DNA of 9,822 nucleotides, taken from positions 1-9,822 of the forward strand of contig DUCL01000253.1 in NCBI GenBank assembly GCA_012959845.1, given 5' to 3'. Of the stretch, positions 7,281 through 9,822 are shown in pieces; positions within the stretch are counted from its first letter, which is position 1; every line of letters starts with the position of its first letter. Both the position numbers and the translations under genes were made by a program. Origin of the DNA: Candidatus Poseidoniales archaeon. GTDB taxonomy: Archaea; Thermoplasmatota; Poseidoniia; Poseidoniales; Poseidoniaceae. Below the pieces are notes generated by a model. That model saw nothing but the letters and a program-made list of their open reading frames with translations, did not search any database and was not told the origin of the DNA.

Positions 7281-7330
7281 TCTAACATCCATACGAACCA
7301 TTGATGTATCAACTTCAGTTGAGACTTACT

Positions 7331-7408
7331 ATGTACCACCGTGTGCGACCTCAAGCGATTGTTGTTTTCGTACTGCTGATGTTACTCTTCACTCCCTTAT
7401 TATCAGTA
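7331..7408 (+). other. Signal peptide of the beta-helix protein
   Basis: This encodes about the first 26 residues: a short basic head (MYHRVRPQ) and a hydrophobic core rich in Val, Leu and Phe, followed by polar acidic sequence (DTNDIAES). The cleavage site is not clear-cut. If translation starts at 7304 the head is nine residues longer and gains one Arg, which does not change the prediction. Confidence 0.75.
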
Positions 7409-9822
7409 ATTGATACTAATGATATTGCGGAATCCGATTTTTCTAACGAGTCATCAAAACTTGTTTCTGCTAAAGCGCAAACCACTTGGTCGGGAACTCA
7501 AATATTGACTTCATCTTATACAATTTCAGTACAAGATGAACTGATTATCAGCGCGTGCACTATCGTAAAAATGGACGAAAATGTGCGCATTTATGTGGAC
7601 GGTCGTCTAACGATAGAAGGTACAAGTTCTTGCCCAGTTTCTTTGTCTGCTAATGGTGCAGGAGACCATGAAGGTATTCAATTCAATAGCAGTTCAACCG
7701 GCAGGGGTTCAGTAATTGATAATGTGACTATTGAAGATTCATTATATGGAATCACTATGTTTGGTGGCAATCCAATTATTCACAATTTAACAATCGTTAA
7801 TCCAGACAGAGTGGCGATTGATATGTTCAACAATGCTGCTCCACAAATATATGATTTATTTGTTGATCAAGCAGGAAGAAATGTTCCATGGCAAAGTGAT
7901 TGGAGATTTGGATTGGGAGTTTCAGTAGGTGCTGGTTCAACACCGATAATTATCGGGGCTCATTTTAGTGATATTTTGACACGCGGTATCAATGTCTGGG
8001 GTGCTTCTGGTGGTATCTTTAGGGATATCACAATGGACAATGTTACAGGTTCTAGTTGGGTAATGGTTGCTGGGGTATGGGTTGAAGATAGCGTACCATT
8101 GTTGACAGATATTTCAATCGATAAATCAGATAATGGAATTGTCATTAGACATGTAGATGATTCCGGTAATACTAGAGCGGTAGTGAAGAGAGCAGATATT
8201 TCAAATTCAATGTATAGAGGAGTTTATGTGGATAAACAAAACCATACTAATTTCACAAATTATGAGACTGCCGATTTTACCGATTTAACAGTCACAGGAA
8301 CCGGAGGGCCAGGTGCAAAAACCGCTAATATTGCCTATGCTGCAATAGAGGTAAATGCCACAGGTGCTTGGTTTGAGAATACATTGGTAGACCAATCAAC
8401 AACAGTAGGTGTTCGCTTATACTTCGTTGATTATTCAACAACATTCCGAGATTTGATTATTCGCGATTCAGGCGATACGGGGCAAGGCCCCCATGATTCA
8501 GGTCTGGCGATACGTTCGTCATATTTTGCGCCTACATTTGATGGCTTAGAAATCTCCGGTTCATCAGGTTCTGCAATATATTCTAGTTCAGGTGGTGCTA
8601 TGCAAGGCAGTGATTGGTATTTACACAATAATTCTAAGCAAGGTTTGTACATAGATTCTGCAACAGTAGTAGTTGAAGGCATGATGCTTGAAAACAATTC
8701 ATTTGCAGGTGCACATGTTCATGATTCACGTTATGTGACCCTACAGAATGTAACTAGTCAATACAATGGAATCGCTGGAAGTACAAGTAACCCTCAACAA
8801 ACTGCAGGTTTAGTATTCACCAAAGCAAATGACATTGAATCAGTTTCAGGAGATGTTCGTTGTAGGAATTGTGACACTTCTAACAATCAAGGTTCAGGAA
8901 TTTATGTAGAGGACTCAGTAGACCTTTGGCTTGAAAACATCAATGTCTTTGACAATAATGACTCATACGCTCCAGTCTATGTCGATAACGGAGGCTTAAC
9001 AATAGGGCAGCAAGGAGGGCAATTCCATCTTATCAACATCCAAATTGATACAGAAAGAGTCGGTCCAGAAAGTGGTCCAGCATTGTATATTGAACAAGCG
9101 GCTGGAGAAATAGACATGCTATCTATGAGTGGAAATCACACTGGTATTTATTGGAACGCTGACCATAATGGCAATCGTCCTTCAAGTATTAGTCGTAGTT
9201 ATTTCTCAGGCTCTGGTTGTTTGGATTTGAGTGATCATCCAAGTCTTGCTGGAACTGGCAATGTGATTACAACCGATTGTACTGGTTCAATCACAATGAG
9301 TAATTCACAAGTGAATTGGTCTGGATTGACAGATTCCACAGGTTCAACAATTCTAACACTTGATGCCTCTTCAGATATGCACTTACACCAGCCAAATAAT
9401 GTTGCAATAGCACAAGCAGTAATGGCTACAGGCGCTACAATTGACGAAGCATGGGACATGACTATTTGGGTATTGAACAATAATTCTAATGGTATTCCTA
9501 ATGCATATGTTAATCTGACATTCGATCAATTTGAACCTTCAATCGATGAATATACCAACGAATTAGGAACGATTTTCCTACCGGATTTCATTGGTCGCCG
9601 TTGGTCAAACAATGGAGTTAGTGCAGCAACAGTAGTTTCAGTTGATTGCGCTTATGATAGTATAAGCAATAGTACAAGTTTCACCTTAGATAGTGACAAA
9701 GTATCACCATGCGTTCTGCCTTTAGACAACCAAGCGCCATTCTTAATTTGGTCTACCCCAGTGGACAGTTCTGTTTATCCTTCACAAGGCGAGGTGTTTT
9801 TCAATGCCTCAGATTCTTGGGA
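7331..9822 (+). CDS. Very large secreted right-handed beta-helix surface protein, 3'-partial
   Basis: The frame stays open for 830 codons plus two bases to the window end. Residues 1 to about 26 form a signal peptide: Arg4 and Arg6, then a hydrophobic core from about I10 to L24. From about residue 55 to about 660 there are repeated short strands of the parallel beta-helix type (PbH1, pectate-lyase/NosD-like). Repeat phrases include YGITMFGGNPIIHNLTI, GINVWGASGGIFRDITM and QGLYIDSATVVVEGMML. Residues about 689-795 look like a carboxypeptidase-regulatory-like beta sandwich (IPNAYVNLTF...NELGTIFLP). From about 800 an Ig/PKD-like domain begins (APFLIWSTPVDSSVYP). Eight cysteines form four local pairs (76/101, 511/514, 630/650, 773/794), and N-x-S/T sequons are many, consistent with export and glycosylation. 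Beta-helices bind or cleave polysaccharides or act as adhesins. No catalytic residues are recognisable. The start could also be the in-frame ATG at 7304, since neither has a good Shine-Dalgarno. A C-terminal anchor would lie beyond the window. Confidence 0.88.
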   Translation, partial: MYHRVRPQAIVVFVLLMLLFTPLLSVIDTNDIAESDFSNESSKLVSAKAQTTWSGTQILTSSYTISVQDELIISACTIVKMDENVRIYVDGRLTIEGTSSCPVSLSANGAGDHEGIQFNSSSTGRGSVIDNVTIEDSLYGITMFGGNPIIHNLTIVNPDRVAIDMFNNAAPQIYDLFVDQAGRNVPWQSDWRFGLGVSVGAGSTPIIIGAHFSDILTRGINVWGASGGIFRDITMDNVTGSSWVMVAGVWVEDSVPLLTDISIDKSDNGIVIRHVDDSGNTRAVVKRADISNSMYRGVYVDKQNHTNFTNYETADFTDLTVTGTGGPGAKTANIAYAAIEVNATGAWFENTLVDQSTTVGVRLYFVDYSTTFRDLIIRDSGDTGQGPHDSGLAIRSSYFAPTFDGLEISGSSGSAIYSSSGGAMQGSDWYLHNNSKQGLYIDSATVVVEGMMLENNSFAGAHVHDSRYVTLQNVTSQYNGIAGSTSNPQQTAGLVFTKANDIESVSGDVRCRNCDTSNNQGSGIYVEDSVDLWLENINVFDNNDSYAPVYVDNGGLTIGQQGGQFHLINIQIDTERVGPESGPALYIEQAAGEIDMLSMSGNHTGIYWNADHNGNRPSSISRSYFSGSGCLDLSDHPSLAGTGNVITTDCTGSITMSNSQVNWSGLTDSTGSTILTLDASSDMHLHQPNNVAIAQAVMATGATIDEAWDMTIWVLNNNSNGIPNAYVNLTFDQFEPSIDEYTNELGTIFLPDFIGRRWSNNGVSAATVVSVDCAYDSISNSTSFTLDSDKVSPCVLPLDNQAPFLIWSTPVDSSVYPSQGEVFFNASDSW

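Larger units (their letters stand above)
7248..7285. repeat. Inverted repeat in the RAM operon / beta-helix gene intergenic region
   Basis: TTAGACAA (7248-7255) and its exact reverse complement TTGTCTAA (7278-7285) are separated by 22 bases, in the 120-base region between divergent starts. Arms of 8 bases that far apart could be an operator for a dimeric regulator contacting two sites. They could also be chance in AT-rich DNA. There is no T-run terminator, and none is expected between divergent genes. Confidence 0.45.

Noticed and set aside
1..9822. tRNA, rRNA, CRISPR array, transposase or phage genes
   Set aside because: Intergenic regions total about 240 bases and hold no tRNA-like cloverleaf or spaced direct repeats. 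No open frame looks like a transposase, integrase or phage structural protein.

Overview
The window looks like a piece of a marine planktonic archaeal genome, most likely Marine Group II Euryarchaeota (Poseidoniales). This is inferred from gene content and style. The DNA is AT-rich and very compact, and it carries two very large secreted or surface proteins. It also holds two stand-alone Lrp/AsnC effector domains, an archaeal-looking winged-helix/STAND ATPase fusion, and a bacterial-type UvrC, which is known in several mesophilic archaea. No 16S or other taxonomic marker is present, so the assignment is tentative.

Layout: (1) 1-2700, +: the 3' part of a large exported protein of no family I recognise, anchored by one C-terminal membrane helix with a strongly basic cytoplasmic tail. 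(2) 2693-4402, -: uvrC, complete, whose last 8 bases overlap the previous gene tail to tail. (3) 4403-4510: a short divergent promoter region. (4) 4511-6733, +: a 740-residue wHTH + STAND NTPase + helical-repeat protein, probably a signal-responsive regulator. (5) 6734-7210, -: two consecutive 77-residue stand-alone RAM (Lrp/AsnC ligand-binding) proteins in one operon. The downstream one abuts the STAND gene with no spacer. (6) 7211-7330: a divergent intergenic region with a 12-bp perfect palindrome and an overlapping 8-bp inverted repeat. (7) 7331-9822, +: the 5' part of a very large secreted right-handed beta-helix protein, which runs off the window after at least 830 residues and is entering an Ig-like domain.

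The genes do not form one evident pathway. Two are cell-surface proteins, each carrying eight cysteines that fall into four local pairs, as expected for disulfide-bonded exported proteins. One gene is for nucleotide excision repair, and three are regulatory or sensory. Nothing points to a prophage, transposon, CRISPR array or RNA gene. The least explained items are the first surface protein, the STAND regulator and the tandem RAM pair with its palindromic upstream region. No stretch over 300 bases lacks a gene.
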